From Streptomyces sp. NBC_00250 (GTDB lineage: Bacteria > Actinomycetota > Actinomycetes > Streptomycetales > Streptomycetaceae): a DNA stretch of 64,000 bases. Location: assembly GCF_036192275.1 (NCBI RefSeq), contig NZ_CP108088.1, positions 3,411,501-3,475,500 on the forward strand, written 5' to 3'. How positions within the stretch are numbered: position 1 is the first letter of the stretch; each line of letters begins with the position of its first letter. A program made the position numbers and the translations under genes. This document shows positions 56,631-64,000 of this stretch, one piece after another. Below the pieces are notes generated by a model. It ran no database searches. It was not told the DNA's origin and saw only the letters and a list, made by a program, of their open reading frames with translations.

Positions 56631-58597
56631 CGGAGCATCCCACCTCCCACGAAGGCCGGCAGCCCCTGGCTGCCCGGTCGCAGGAACGCGCGCGCCCTCG
56701 CCAGGAGGCGGCGGCCGGCCTGCCTTCCGACGTGCCCGCCCAACCGGGCGGACCCGCGGGCCCGGCCGCCGCCGCGGCCCCCGCGACGAAGGACGCGCCC
56801 GCGCCTCCGCCGCCGACCGCCCCCGGCGGCCCCGGTGCGATGGCCGTCGCCGTGTCCGCGCAGCCCCCGGGCGGGGGGCGCGGCGGCGACACCTCCGCGC
56901 GGCGCGAGGGCGAGCGGCTCCGGTTCGTCGGGGCGGCGACCCGGCGCATCGCGCGCGGCATCGACCTGGACGAGATCGTGCTCGGTCTGTGCCGGGCGAC
57001 CGTGCCGACCTTCTCCGACGAGATCCTGGTCTATCTCCGTGACCCGCTGCCGGTGGGCGACGAGCGGCCGGTGGCGCCGTTCGTGCTGCGGCTGCGCCGT
57101 ACGGACCGGCTCCGGTTAAGCGATCTGGAGGGCGAGGAGCTCGTCCTCGTACCCGATCCGGATCCGACCCCCGCGGCCGAACTCTGCGAGGTGCGGTCCG
57201 GTGGGGCACTGGCCGAGGTGCTGCGGGGGGTGCGGCCGGTCTTCGGCGACTCCGCGGCCGCCAAGACCGCGCTGACCGAACTCCTCGGCCCCGACCATCC
57301 GCTGCCCGGCGGGCTGCGTGCCGTCCTCGCGCCGCTGCGCGGCCGGCGCCGGGTGATCGGCGCCGCCGTGTTCCTGCGTCGCCCCGAGCGGGCGGGCTTC
57401 GAGCCGAACGACCTGCTCGTCGCGGCGCAGCTGGCCACCCACACCGCGCTCGGCATCGACAAGGCCGTGCTCTACGGCCGTGAGGCGTACATCGCGGACG
57501 AGCTGCAGCGGACGATGCTGCCGGACTCGCTGCCGCAGCCGACCGGCGTCAAGCTCGCCTCGCGCTATCTGCCGGCGGCCGAGACGGCCCGGGTGGGCGG
57601 CGACTGGTACGACGCGATCCCGCTGCCCGGCAGCCGGGTCGCGCTGGTCGTCGGTGACGTCATGGGCCACTCGATGACCTCGGCGGCGATCATGGGCCAG
57701 CTGCGCACGACCGCGCAGACCCTGGCCGGGCTCGACCTGCCGCCGCAGGAGGTCCTGCACCATCTCGACGAGCAGGCACAGCGGCTCGGCGAGAACCGGA
57801 TGGCGACCTGCATGTACGCGGTGTACGACCCGGTCTCGCACCGGATCACGGTGGCCAACGCCGGCCATCCGCCGCCGATACTCCTCCACCTGGGCGGCCG
57901 TGCCGAGGTGCTGCGGGTGCCGCCGGGCGCCCCGATCGGCGTGGGCGGCGTGGACTTCGAGGCGGTCGAGCTGGACGCCCCGGCCGGCGCCACGCTGCTG
58001 CTCTACACGGACGGTCTGGTCGAGTCCCGGCTGCGGGACGTGTGGACCGGCATCGAGCAGCTGCGGGAGCGCCTGGCGGCGACCGCGCAGCTGACCGGCC
58101 CGGACCACTCGCCGCCCCTTGAGGCGCTCTGCGACGACGTCCTGGACATGCTGGGGCCCGGCGACCGGGACGACGACATCGCGCTGCTCGCGGCCCGGTT
58201 CGACGGCATCGCGCCGAGCGACGTGGCGTACTGGTTCCTGGAGCCGGAGGACGCGGCCCCGGGCCGGGCCCGGCGGCTCGCCCGGCGGGCGCTGGCCCGC
58301 TGGGACCTGGAGGAGCTGACGGACTCGGTCGAGCTGCTGATCAGCGAGGTCGTGACGAACGCCGTGCGGTACGCGGAGCGGCCGGTGACCCTGCGGCTGC
58401 TGCGGACGGACGTGCTGCGCTGCGAGGTCGGCGACGACTCGCCGCAGCTGCCCCGGCAGCGGCGGGCGCGCGACACCGACGAGGGCGGGCGCGGTCTCTT
58501 CCTGGTGAACCGGCTGGCGAGGCGGTGGGGGGCGACCCGGCTTTCGGGCGGCAAGGTGGTCTGGTTCGAGCTGGCCACCCCGAACCAGTCACAGTGA
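56627..58597 (+). CDS. GAF-SpoIIE phosphatase with fused RsbW-like kinase domain; contains a TTA codon
   Basis: A 656-residue signalling protein. A disordered Pro/Ala/Gly-rich N-terminus (about 1-90) precedes a GAF-like sensor (about 95-285, FVGAATRRIARGIDLDEIVL). The SpoIIE phosphatase (about 300-530) has RVGGDWYDAIPLPG, VVGDVMGHSMTSAAIM, NAGHPPPILL and DRDDDIALLAARF. The HATPase_c domain (about 545-656) has LLISEVVTNAVRYA and DEGGRGLFLVNRL. It would dephosphorylate an anti-anti-sigma factor. Codon 164 is TTA (57116-57118, Leu in RLRLSDLEG), the only in-frame TTA I found in the window, implying dependence on bldA tRNA. GTG start 56627 overlaps an upstream small ORF. Confidence 0.92.
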   Translation: MTEHPTSHEGRQPLAARSQERARPRQEAAAGLPSDVPAQPGGPAGPAAAAAPATKDAPAPPPPTAPGGPGAMAVAVSAQPPGGGRGGDTSARREGERLRFVGAATRRIARGIDLDEIVLGLCRATVPTFSDEILVYLRDPLPVGDERPVAPFVLRLRRTDRLRLSDLEGEELVLVPDPDPTPAAELCEVRSGGALAEVLRGVRPVFGDSAAAKTALTELLGPDHPLPGGLRAVLAPLRGRRRVIGAAVFLRRPERAGFEPNDLLVAAQLATHTALGIDKAVLYGREAYIADELQRTMLPDSLPQPTGVKLASRYLPAAETARVGGDWYDAIPLPGSRVALVVGDVMGHSMTSAAIMGQLRTTAQTLAGLDLPPQEVLHHLDEQAQRLGENRMATCMYAVYDPVSHRITVANAGHPPPILLHLGGRAEVLRVPPGAPIGVGGVDFEAVELDAPAGATLLLYTDGLVESRLRDVWTGIEQLRERLAATAQLTGPDHSPPLEALCDDVLDMLGPGDRDDDIALLAARFDGIAPSDVAYWFLEPEDAAPGRARRLARRALARWDLEELTDSVELLISEVVTNAVRYAERPVTLRLLRTDVLRCEVGDDSPQLPRQRRARDTDEGGRGLFLVNRLARRWGATRLSGGKVVWFELATPNQSQ

Positions 58598-58638
58598 CGT
58601 GAAGGGCCGGATCCCCTGTGGGGTCCGGCCCTTCACGT
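58597..58638. terminator. Bidirectional terminator after the second SpoIIE phosphatase
   Basis: The arms 58597-58616 and 58620-58638 form a 19-bp stem with a single bulged T and a 3-nt loop. The stem begins at the last base of the phosphatase stop codon and ends 5 nt before the stop of the convergent PBP gene. Confidence 0.85.
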
Positions 58639-58642
58639 GTCC

Positions 58643-60859
58643 CTACCGCTGTGGGCGGTCGGTGGTGTCGGGGTCGGTGCCGGTGCCGGTGTTGTCCGGG
58701 TCCGGCGGCTCGATCGACGGCGGCGGGGAGGGCTCGTCGGTCACGGGCGGCTCGGTGGTGGGCGACGGCGGCGTGGTGACCGGGTCGCGCGTCACCGGCG
58801 GTGTGGTGGCCGGCGTGGTCGTCGGGGTCGTCGGGTCCGGGGAGCTGGTCGTCGGCTCGTCGGTCGGTTCCTCGGGCGCCTCGGTGGTCCGGGTGGGCGT
58901 CGGGTCCGGGAGGAGGGTGGCCGAGCTGTCGGTCTCCAGGTCGAAGGAGGCGTCGGAGCCGCCGTCGAGTGCGCCGCTGGTGTAGTCGCCCCAGATCAGG
59001 GCCGGCGTACGGCCACCGTTGGCGCGGCCCGGGTTGATGGTGTCGGTGAGGGTGACCTGCTTGCCCTTGGCGTCCTCGCCGAAGAGGCCGACGGCGGTGA
59101 CGAGTTCGGGGGTGTAGCCCACGAACCAGGCGGAACGGTTGTTCTCGGAGGTGCCGGTCTTGCCGGCGGCCTCGTACTCACCGGCGGCACGGAAGCCGGA
59201 GCCGTTCTGCACGACGCCGGTCATGGCCTGGGTGACGGTGTCGGCGGCCTCGCGGCTGATGACCTGCGCGCCGTTCGCCTTGGCGGTGGAGACCGTACGG
59301 TCCCGGTGCGTGGCGCCCTTCACGAGGGTCGGGTCGACCTTCTTGCCGTGGTTGTCGAGCGTGGCGTAGACGCCGGCCATGTCCAGGGTGGAGGCGCCCA
59401 TGGTGCCGAGGGACATGGCGGGGGTCTCGCCGAAGTCTGCGCCGTCCTTCATGCCGAGGGCGAGGGCGGTCTTCTTGGCCTTGTCGGGGCCGACGTCCAC
59501 GATCATCTGGGCGTAGACGGAGTTGATGGAGCTGTTGGTGGCCTTCTGGACGGTGACGGGGCCGTAGCTCTCGTCGTCCTCGTTCTCGGGATCGAACTCG
59601 ATGTCGCTGCCGACGACCTGGCGCTTGCTGGTGCCGTCGTAGATCGTGCCGAGGCCGATGTCCCGTCCGTCCTGGGTGACCGCGTGGTTGTCCAGGGCGG
59701 AGGCGAGGACGATCGGCTTGAAGGTGGAGGCGGGCTGGTAGTCGCGGCGGGTGGCGTTGGACATCCAGTGCTCGGTGGCGCCGACGCCGCCGTACATGGC
59801 GACGACCGCGCCGGTCTTCGGGTCGACGGAGGTGGCGCCGGCCTGGACCGTGGCCTGCTTCTTGTCGCCCTTGCGGTCGAGCTTGTCCTCCAGCTGCCGG
59901 TCGACGGCCTTGACGAGGTCCTTCTGCCGCTTCTCGTCGATGTTGAGGGTGATCGTCCAGCCGCCGGCCTTGATGTCCTCCTCGCTGACGCCTTGGCGCA
60001 TCAGCTCCTGGTTGGCGGCCTCGACGATGTATCCGGTCTGGCCCTCCATGCCGGGGGCGGGCTTGGGCTTCTGCGGGACGGGGAACTTCATGGCCACGCG
60101 CTCGTCCGCGGGGAGCCAGCCCTCACCGACCATGTTGTCGAGGACGTAGTTCCAGCGCTCCTCGACGAGCTTGCGGCCGGTGGCGTTCGCGGAGGTCCAG
60201 TCGTACTGGTTGGGCGCCTGGAGCAGCGAGGCGAGGTAGGCGCCCTGCGCGGTGGTGAGCTTGGTGGCGTCGACGCCGTAGTACGCGCGGGCGGCGGCCT
60301 GTATGCCGTAGGCGCTGCGGCCGTAGTAGCTGGTGTTCATGTAGCCGGCGAGGATGTCGCTCTTGCTCATCTGCTGGTCGACCTTGATGGCGATGACCAT
60401 TTCCTTGAGCTTGCGCGTCGCCGTCTGGTCCTGGCTCAGGTAGAAGTTCTTGACGTACTGCTGGGTGATGGTCGAGCCACCCTGCTTGCCCTTGCCGGTG
60501 ACGGTGGACCAGGCGGCGCGGGTGGTGCCCTTGATGTCGACGCCGTTGTCCTTGTAGAAGGTCTTGTTCTCCGCGGCGACGAACGCCTTCTGGACCTTCT
60601 CGGGGATCTTCTCCAGGCCGACGATCTCGCGGTTGATCTTGCCGGTGCGGGCGAGGATCTTGCCGTTGGAGTACTTGTAAATGTTGCTCTGCATGGTGGC
60701 CTCGGCGTTGGCCGTCGGCACCGGGACCATGACGTACACGATGTACAGGGCGCCCATGGCGAGCAGGCAGCACACGAAGAAAGTGCCCAGGAGCTTCCGC
60801 CAGGAGAAGAAGCGGCGCAGGCCGCGTTTCTTCGCCTTGCTCTTGTCCGGTCGACCCAT
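58643..60859 (-). CDS. Class A penicillin-binding protein (transglycosylase/transpeptidase)
   Basis: Bifunctional peptidoglycan synthase of 738 residues. A basic N-terminus and one membrane helix (LLGTFFVCCLLAMGALYIVYV) are followed by the GT51 domain: AFVAAENKTFYKDNGVDIKG (catalytic Glu; the usual His in the EDxxFYxHxG motif is replaced by Asp-Asn), GGSTITQQYVKNFYLSQ, RKLKEMVIAIKVDQQMSK. The transpeptidase domain has STFKPIVLAS (SxxK serine), SSINSVYAQM (SxN) and AGKTGTSENN (KTG). The last 100 residues are Thr/Pro/Ser/Asp-rich and probably wall-spanning. The ATG 60857-60859 is chosen; a longer frame adds 50 non-coding-like residues. It diverges from the PadR gene. Confidence 0.95.
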   Translation of the reverse strand: MGRPDKSKAKKRGLRRFFSWRKLLGTFFVCCLLAMGALYIVYVMVPVPTANAEATMQSNIYKYSNGKILARTGKINREIVGLEKIPEKVQKAFVAAENKTFYKDNGVDIKGTTRAAWSTVTGKGKQGGSTITQQYVKNFYLSQDQTATRKLKEMVIAIKVDQQMSKSDILAGYMNTSYYGRSAYGIQAAARAYYGVDATKLTTAQGAYLASLLQAPNQYDWTSANATGRKLVEERWNYVLDNMVGEGWLPADERVAMKFPVPQKPKPAPGMEGQTGYIVEAANQELMRQGVSEEDIKAGGWTITLNIDEKRQKDLVKAVDRQLEDKLDRKGDKKQATVQAGATSVDPKTGAVVAMYGGVGATEHWMSNATRRDYQPASTFKPIVLASALDNHAVTQDGRDIGLGTIYDGTSKRQVVGSDIEFDPENEDDESYGPVTVQKATNSSINSVYAQMIVDVGPDKAKKTALALGMKDGADFGETPAMSLGTMGASTLDMAGVYATLDNHGKKVDPTLVKGATHRDRTVSTAKANGAQVISREAADTVTQAMTGVVQNGSGFRAAGEYEAAGKTGTSENNRSAWFVGYTPELVTAVGLFGEDAKGKQVTLTDTINPGRANGGRTPALIWGDYTSGALDGGSDASFDLETDSSATLLPDPTPTRTTEAPEEPTDEPTTSSPDPTTPTTTPATTPPVTRDPVTTPPSPTTEPPVTDEPSPPPSIEPPDPDNTGTGTDPDTTDRPQR

Positions 60860-61066
60860 GTGTCCTGTCGCTCCGCTCGTCGTGTGTCCCGGCGTGCCCC
60901 GGCCCGTGTCCCGTCCGCGCCGGATCGGCTCAGCTAGCCAGCTAACACCGACGATGCAGACAAAGGACAACCGATCACGCCTTTTCCGGACGTGAGAATC
61001 AGCACCCATACCCAGAGGAACCGACGTCCGGGAGAGGCGGATGGTTGCGTGAGGGCACGCTTCCGG

Positions 61067-61109
61067 TTGACGGAGTGGCTATACATCGTAGGTATACACG
61101 CCGTGTACA
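61067..61109 (+). promoter_or_regulatory. PadR promoter with operator palindrome
   Basis: A TTGACG -35 (61067-61072) is followed by an A/T-rich spacer. TATACA repeats occur at 61080 and 61093, and TATACAC-GCC-GTGTACA (61093-61109) is a near-perfect palindrome just before the start codon. PadR proteins bind such sites around their own promoter, so autorepression of this operon is likely. Confidence 0.6.
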
Positions 61110-61118
61110 GTGGCTCGC

Positions 61119-61643
61119 ATGTCCATCGGTCACACCTTGCTGGGACTCCTGGAGTCCGGCCCGCGCCACGGCTACGACCTCAAGCGCGCCTTCGACGAGA
61201 AGTTCGGCCACGACCGGCCGCTGCACTACGGCCAGGTCTACTCGACCATGTCCCGGCTGCTGAAGAACGGCCTCGTCGTCGTCGACGGCATCGAGGCGGG
61301 CGGCGGCCCGGAGCGGAAGCGGTACGCCATCACCGAGGCCGGCATCACCGATGTCGCCCAGTGGCTCACCACGCCCGAGAAGCCGGAGCCGTACCTCCAG
61401 TCCACGCTCTACACCAAGGTCGTCCTGGCCCTGCTCACCGGCCGCGGCGCCGCCGAGCTCCTCGACACCCAGCGCGCCGAGCACCTCCGCCTCATGCGGG
61501 AACTCACCCGGCGCAAGAAGGACGGCGACCTCGCCGACCAGCTCATCTGCGACCACGCCCTCTTCCACCTGGAGGCGGACCTGCGCTGGCTGGAACTGAC
61601 CGCCGCCCGCCTCGACCGACTCGCCGAGGAGATCCGCCGATGA
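61119..61643 (+). CDS. PadR-family transcriptional regulator
   Basis: A 174-residue dimeric winged-helix repressor. The domain begins MSIGHTLLGLLESGPRHGYD, continues GQVYSTMSRLLKNGLV and ERKRYAITEAGITDVAQWL, and the C-terminal Vir_act_alpha_C helices (about 95-170) mediate dimerisation. Ligand unknown; many PadR repressors of this layout control the ABC exporter encoded next to them in response to drugs or cationic peptides. ATG 61119 (a GTG at 61110 would add three residues). The stop overlaps the ATPase start (ATGA). Confidence 0.93.
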   Translation: MSIGHTLLGLLESGPRHGYDLKRAFDEKFGHDRPLHYGQVYSTMSRLLKNGLVVVDGIEAGGGPERKRYAITEAGITDVAQWLTTPEKPEPYLQSTLYTKVVLALLTGRGAAELLDTQRAEHLRLMRELTRRKKDGDLADQLICDHALFHLEADLRWLELTAARLDRLAEEIRR

Positions 61644-62323
61644 GCTCCACCCCGCTCCTCACGGCCACCGGCCTCGACAAGGCCTACGGACCGACCCCGG
61701 CGCTCGTCGGCGCCACCTTCTCGCTCCGGAGCGGCGAGGTCGTCGCCGTCATGGGCCCCTCCGGCTCCGGCAAGTCGACCCTGCTGCACTGCCTGGCCGG
61801 AATCGTGCGCCCCGACGCGGGCACCATCACCTACGACGGACGCGAACTCACCGCGCTCTCCGACACCGCGCGCAGCTCCCTGCGCCGTACCGACTTCGGC
61901 TTCGTCTTCCAGTTCGGCCAGCTCGTCCCCGAGCTGACCTGCGTCGAGAACGTGGCCCTCCCGCTCCGCCTCAACGGCGAGAAGCGGAAGGCCGCGGAGG
62001 CGAAGGCCGTCGAGTGGATGGCCCGGCTGGAGGTCGACGACACCGCGACCAAGCGACCCGGCGAGATATCCGGCGGCCAGGGCCAGCGCGTCGCCGTCGC
62101 CCGCGCGCTCGTCACCGCCCCGCGGGTGATCTTCGCCGACGAGCCGACCGGCGCACTCGACTCCCTCAACGGCGAACGGGTCATGCGGCTGCTCACCGAC
62201 GCCTCCCGGGACACCGGCGCGGCCGTCGTCCTCGTCACCCACGAGGCCCGCGTCGCCGCCTACTCGGACCGCGAGATCGTCGTGCGCGACGGGGCCGTAC
62301 GGGACGCGGAGTGGGTGGCATGA
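61640..62323 (+). CDS. ABC transporter ATP-binding protein (MacB/LolD-like)
   Basis: ATPase of a type VII (MacB/FtsX-type) transporter, 227 residues. Walker A GPSGSGKST lies near residue 39, the signature SGGQGQR and Walker B VIFADEPTGALD are intact, with switch His in LVTHEARVAAY. It energises the FtsX-like permease encoded downstream, with which it overlaps by 4 nt. PadR-controlled MacB-type modules often export antibiotics or antimicrobial peptides; that role here is inference. Confidence 0.95.
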   Translation: MSSTPLLTATGLDKAYGPTPALVGATFSLRSGEVVAVMGPSGSGKSTLLHCLAGIVRPDAGTITYDGRELTALSDTARSSLRRTDFGFVFQFGQLVPELTCVENVALPLRLNGEKRKAAEAKAVEWMARLEVDDTATKRPGEISGGQGQRVAVARALVTAPRVIFADEPTGALDSLNGERVMRLLTDASRDTGAAVVLVTHEARVAAYSDREIVVRDGAVRDAEWVA

Positions 62324-64000
62324 AGCTCCGCACCTGGGCCCGCGACCTGGCGCTCGGCGCCCGGTTCGCGGTCACCGGCGGCCGGTCCGGCCGATTCCGC
62401 ACCCTCCTGACCGCGACCGGCGTCGGCCTCGGGGTGACCCTGCTGCTGCTCGCCGCCGCCCTGCCGAACATGCTCTTCCAGCGGGAGGTACGGGAGTCCC
62501 TCCGCAGCGCCGACAGCAGCGAGCAGATCGACTCGCCCCGGCCCGAGTCCTTCCTCCACCTCGGACGGAACACGGTCTTCCGGGACGACGTCATCAGCGG
62601 CACCCTGCTGCAGCCGGAGGGCGACAGGCCCACGGTCCCTCCGGGCGCGACAGCGTTCCCCGCGAACGGCGAGATGCTGGTCTCCCCCGCGCTCGGCGAA
62701 CTGCTCGACTCCCCCGGCGGCGCCCTCCTCAAGGAGCGGCTCCCCTACAAGGTCGCCGGGACGATCGGTCCGGACGGACTCATCGGCCCCGCAGAGCTGC
62801 GGTACGTCGCCCACGTCGACTTCCTCGACTCCGACAACTACGACGGGCGCGGTGTGCGCTACGGCTGGTCGGTGCCCGAGGAACCGATGAACGCGTTCCT
62901 GATCTTCCTCGCGGTCGTCGGGTGCGTCGTCCTGCTCCTCCCGGTCCTCGTCTTCATCGCGACCGCCGTCCGCTTCGGCGGCGAACAGCGGGACCGGCGA
63001 CTCGCCGCGCTCCGGCTCGTCGGCGCCGACACCGCGATGACCCGGCGGATCGCGGCCGGCGAATCCCTCGCGGGGGCGCTGCTCGGCATCGTGGTCGGCC
63101 TCGGACTCTTCGCCGTCGCACGGGAACTCGCCGGGTCCTTCACCGTCTGGGACGTCAACGCCTTTCCCTCCGACGTCGTACCGATGCCCGCGCTCGCCGC
63201 GGTCGCCCTCGTCACGGTGCCGGTCGCCTCCGTCGTCGTCACCCTCTTCGCGCTGCGCGGGGTGGCGATCGAACCGCTCGGGGTCGTCAGGACCTCCACC
63301 CCGCGCCGTCGTCGGCTGTGGTGGCGGCTGCTGCTCCTGGCCGCCGGGGTGGCGCTGCTCGCCCCCGCGATCGGCGGGATCGAGGTGACCCAGACCCGGA
63401 TCGACACCCCGCAGATCGCCGGCGGCACCGCGCTCGCCCTCGTCGCCCTCACCACCCTGCTGCCCTGGCTCGTCGAGGCCACCGTGAAACGGCTCCGCGG
63501 CGGTCCCGTGGCCTGGCAGCTCGCGGTCCGCCGACTCCAGCTGAGCAGCGGCACGGCGGCCCGCGCGGTCAGCGGGATCGTGGTCGCCGCGACCGGGGCG
63601 ATCGCCCTCCAGATGCTCTTCCAGGCGATGGAGACCGAATTCGCGCAGGACACGGGCCAGGACACGACCCGCGCCCTGATCGCCGTCGGCGCCAACGCGA
63701 AGGACGGCGACGAGGCCCGAGCGATGATCGACCGCTTCGAGCGCACCGAGGGCGTCAGCCATGTCATCGGCTCGGTCAAGTCGCACGTGTGGCGGCCGGG
63801 AGCCCTGAAGCAGGGCGAGGAATTCGCACCGACGGCCACGATCCGGGTCGGCGACTGCGCCTCCCTCGGCGAGTTCGCCACACTGCCGTCCTGCCGCGAC
63901 GGCGACGTCTTCATCTTCCTCGCGCACGGCGCGCAGGGCGCACCGGCCGACGACTGGGTCACCAGGACCGCACGGCCGGGGGTCACGGTCGACCTGCGCG
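62320..64000 (+). CDS. FtsX-like ABC permease (partial at right edge)
   Basis: Large MacB/FtsX-type permease; the first 560 residues are visible and no stop occurs before the window ends. A first helix at about 27-48 (LLTATGVGLGVTLLLLAAAL) is followed by a long extracytoplasmic domain (about 50-190), then helices near 190-215 (NAFLIFLAVVGCVVLLLPVL), 250-268 and 290-312, the FtsX core. A second half with a DUF-like duplicated layout starts near 330 (LWWRLLLLAAGVALLAPA) and a second soluble domain begins at about 430. This 8-10-helix duplicated layout is that of Bce/FtsX-like single-gene permeases. ATG 62320 overlaps the ATPase stop. Confidence 0.92.
   Translation, partial: MKLRTWARDLALGARFAVTGGRSGRFRTLLTATGVGLGVTLLLLAAALPNMLFQREVRESLRSADSSEQIDSPRPESFLHLGRNTVFRDDVISGTLLQPEGDRPTVPPGATAFPANGEMLVSPALGELLDSPGGALLKERLPYKVAGTIGPDGLIGPAELRYVAHVDFLDSDNYDGRGVRYGWSVPEEPMNAFLIFLAVVGCVVLLLPVLVFIATAVRFGGEQRDRRLAALRLVGADTAMTRRIAAGESLAGALLGIVVGLGLFAVARELAGSFTVWDVNAFPSDVVPMPALAAVALVTVPVASVVVTLFALRGVAIEPLGVVRTSTPRRRRLWWRLLLLAAGVALLAPAIGGIEVTQTRIDTPQIAGGTALALVALTTLLPWLVEATVKRLRGGPVAWQLAVRRLQLSSGTAARAVSGIVVAATGAIALQMLFQAMETEFAQDTGQDTTRALIAVGANAKDGDEARAMIDRFERTEGVSHVIGSVKSHVWRPGALKQGEEFAPTATIRVGDCASLGEFATLPSCRDGDVFIFLAHGAQGAPADDWVTRTARPGVTVDLR

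Overview
The window is ordinary high-GC actinobacterial chromosome, almost certainly Streptomyces. Third codon positions are strongly G/C, GTG starts are frequent, and the signature families are present: WhiB-like, AfsR/SARP, RsbW-type kinases, SpoIIE phosphatases, SPOR-like small protein, DIP1984, and a chitinase with a DasR-type promoter box. Several blocks (ispH, ppgK, xseA/xseB, glpX, whiB-like, two fumarases) have the neighbourhood I remember from the central part of the S. coelicolor chromosome; that comparison is from memory. No complete rRNA, tRNA, CRISPR array, insertion sequence or prophage is visible.

Layout. 1-4330: a leftward oligopeptide/dipeptide ABC importer operon (binding protein, two permeases, ATPase cut by the window edge). 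4331-4938: a gene-free, palindrome-rich gap. 4939-9553: typA and a second solute-binding lipoprotein. 9801-13583: a rightward succinate dehydrogenase/fumarate reductase operon with a small coiled-coil leader gene. 13564-23100: a transglutaminase-like protein, a membrane-anchored TIM-barrel protein, a TPM-domain/PspA envelope-stress pair, a PAS-GAF-SpoIIE-kinase phosphatase, a free RsbW-like kinase, a NUDIX hydrolase and a 59-residue SPOR-like protein. 23417-30972: GntR regulator, secreted GH18 chitinase, septum-formation-domain membrane protein, secreted subtilase, threonine synthase-like enzyme and a DUF4232 lipoprotein. 31051-36893: a large SARP/NB-ARC regulator, then a looser accessory patch (tRNA T-arm-like remnant, DIP1984 protein, cupin, HdeD-like protein, gene fragment, Uma2 nuclease-like protein). 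37005-48031: ychF, DUF6542, ppgK, ispH, APC permease, xseA-xseB, nitroreductase-fold reductase, DUF4245, glpX, WhiB-like, DUF1707. 48507-58597: class I fumarase, HAD phosphatase, barrel-like secreted protein, lipoprotein, GDSL hydrolase with a ricin domain, fumC, DUF402 protein and a second SpoIIE phosphatase. 58643-64000: a class A penicillin-binding protein and a PadR-regulated ABC exporter running off the right edge.

How the genes work together. Central carbon is well represented: two unrelated fumarases, a quinone-linked succinate dehydrogenase/fumarate reductase, class II fructose-bisphosphatase and polyphosphate glucokinase. Peptide uptake, chitinase and a subtilase fit growth on polymers. 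Two SpoIIE-type phosphatases with fused RsbW-like kinase domains plus a stand-alone kinase point to partner-switching sigma-factor control. The second phosphatase carries the only in-frame TTA codon I found in the window, so it is a candidate bldA target.

The most unusual signal is in the gaps rather than the genes. At least seven genes end in short tandem-repeat arrays whose first unit contains the stop codon, with unit lengths of 7, 8, 9, 16, 20-21, 21 and 23 nt and unrelated sequences. Further minisatellites lie in other gaps. The array after typA forms four regularly spaced mini-hairpins with a compensatory base change.
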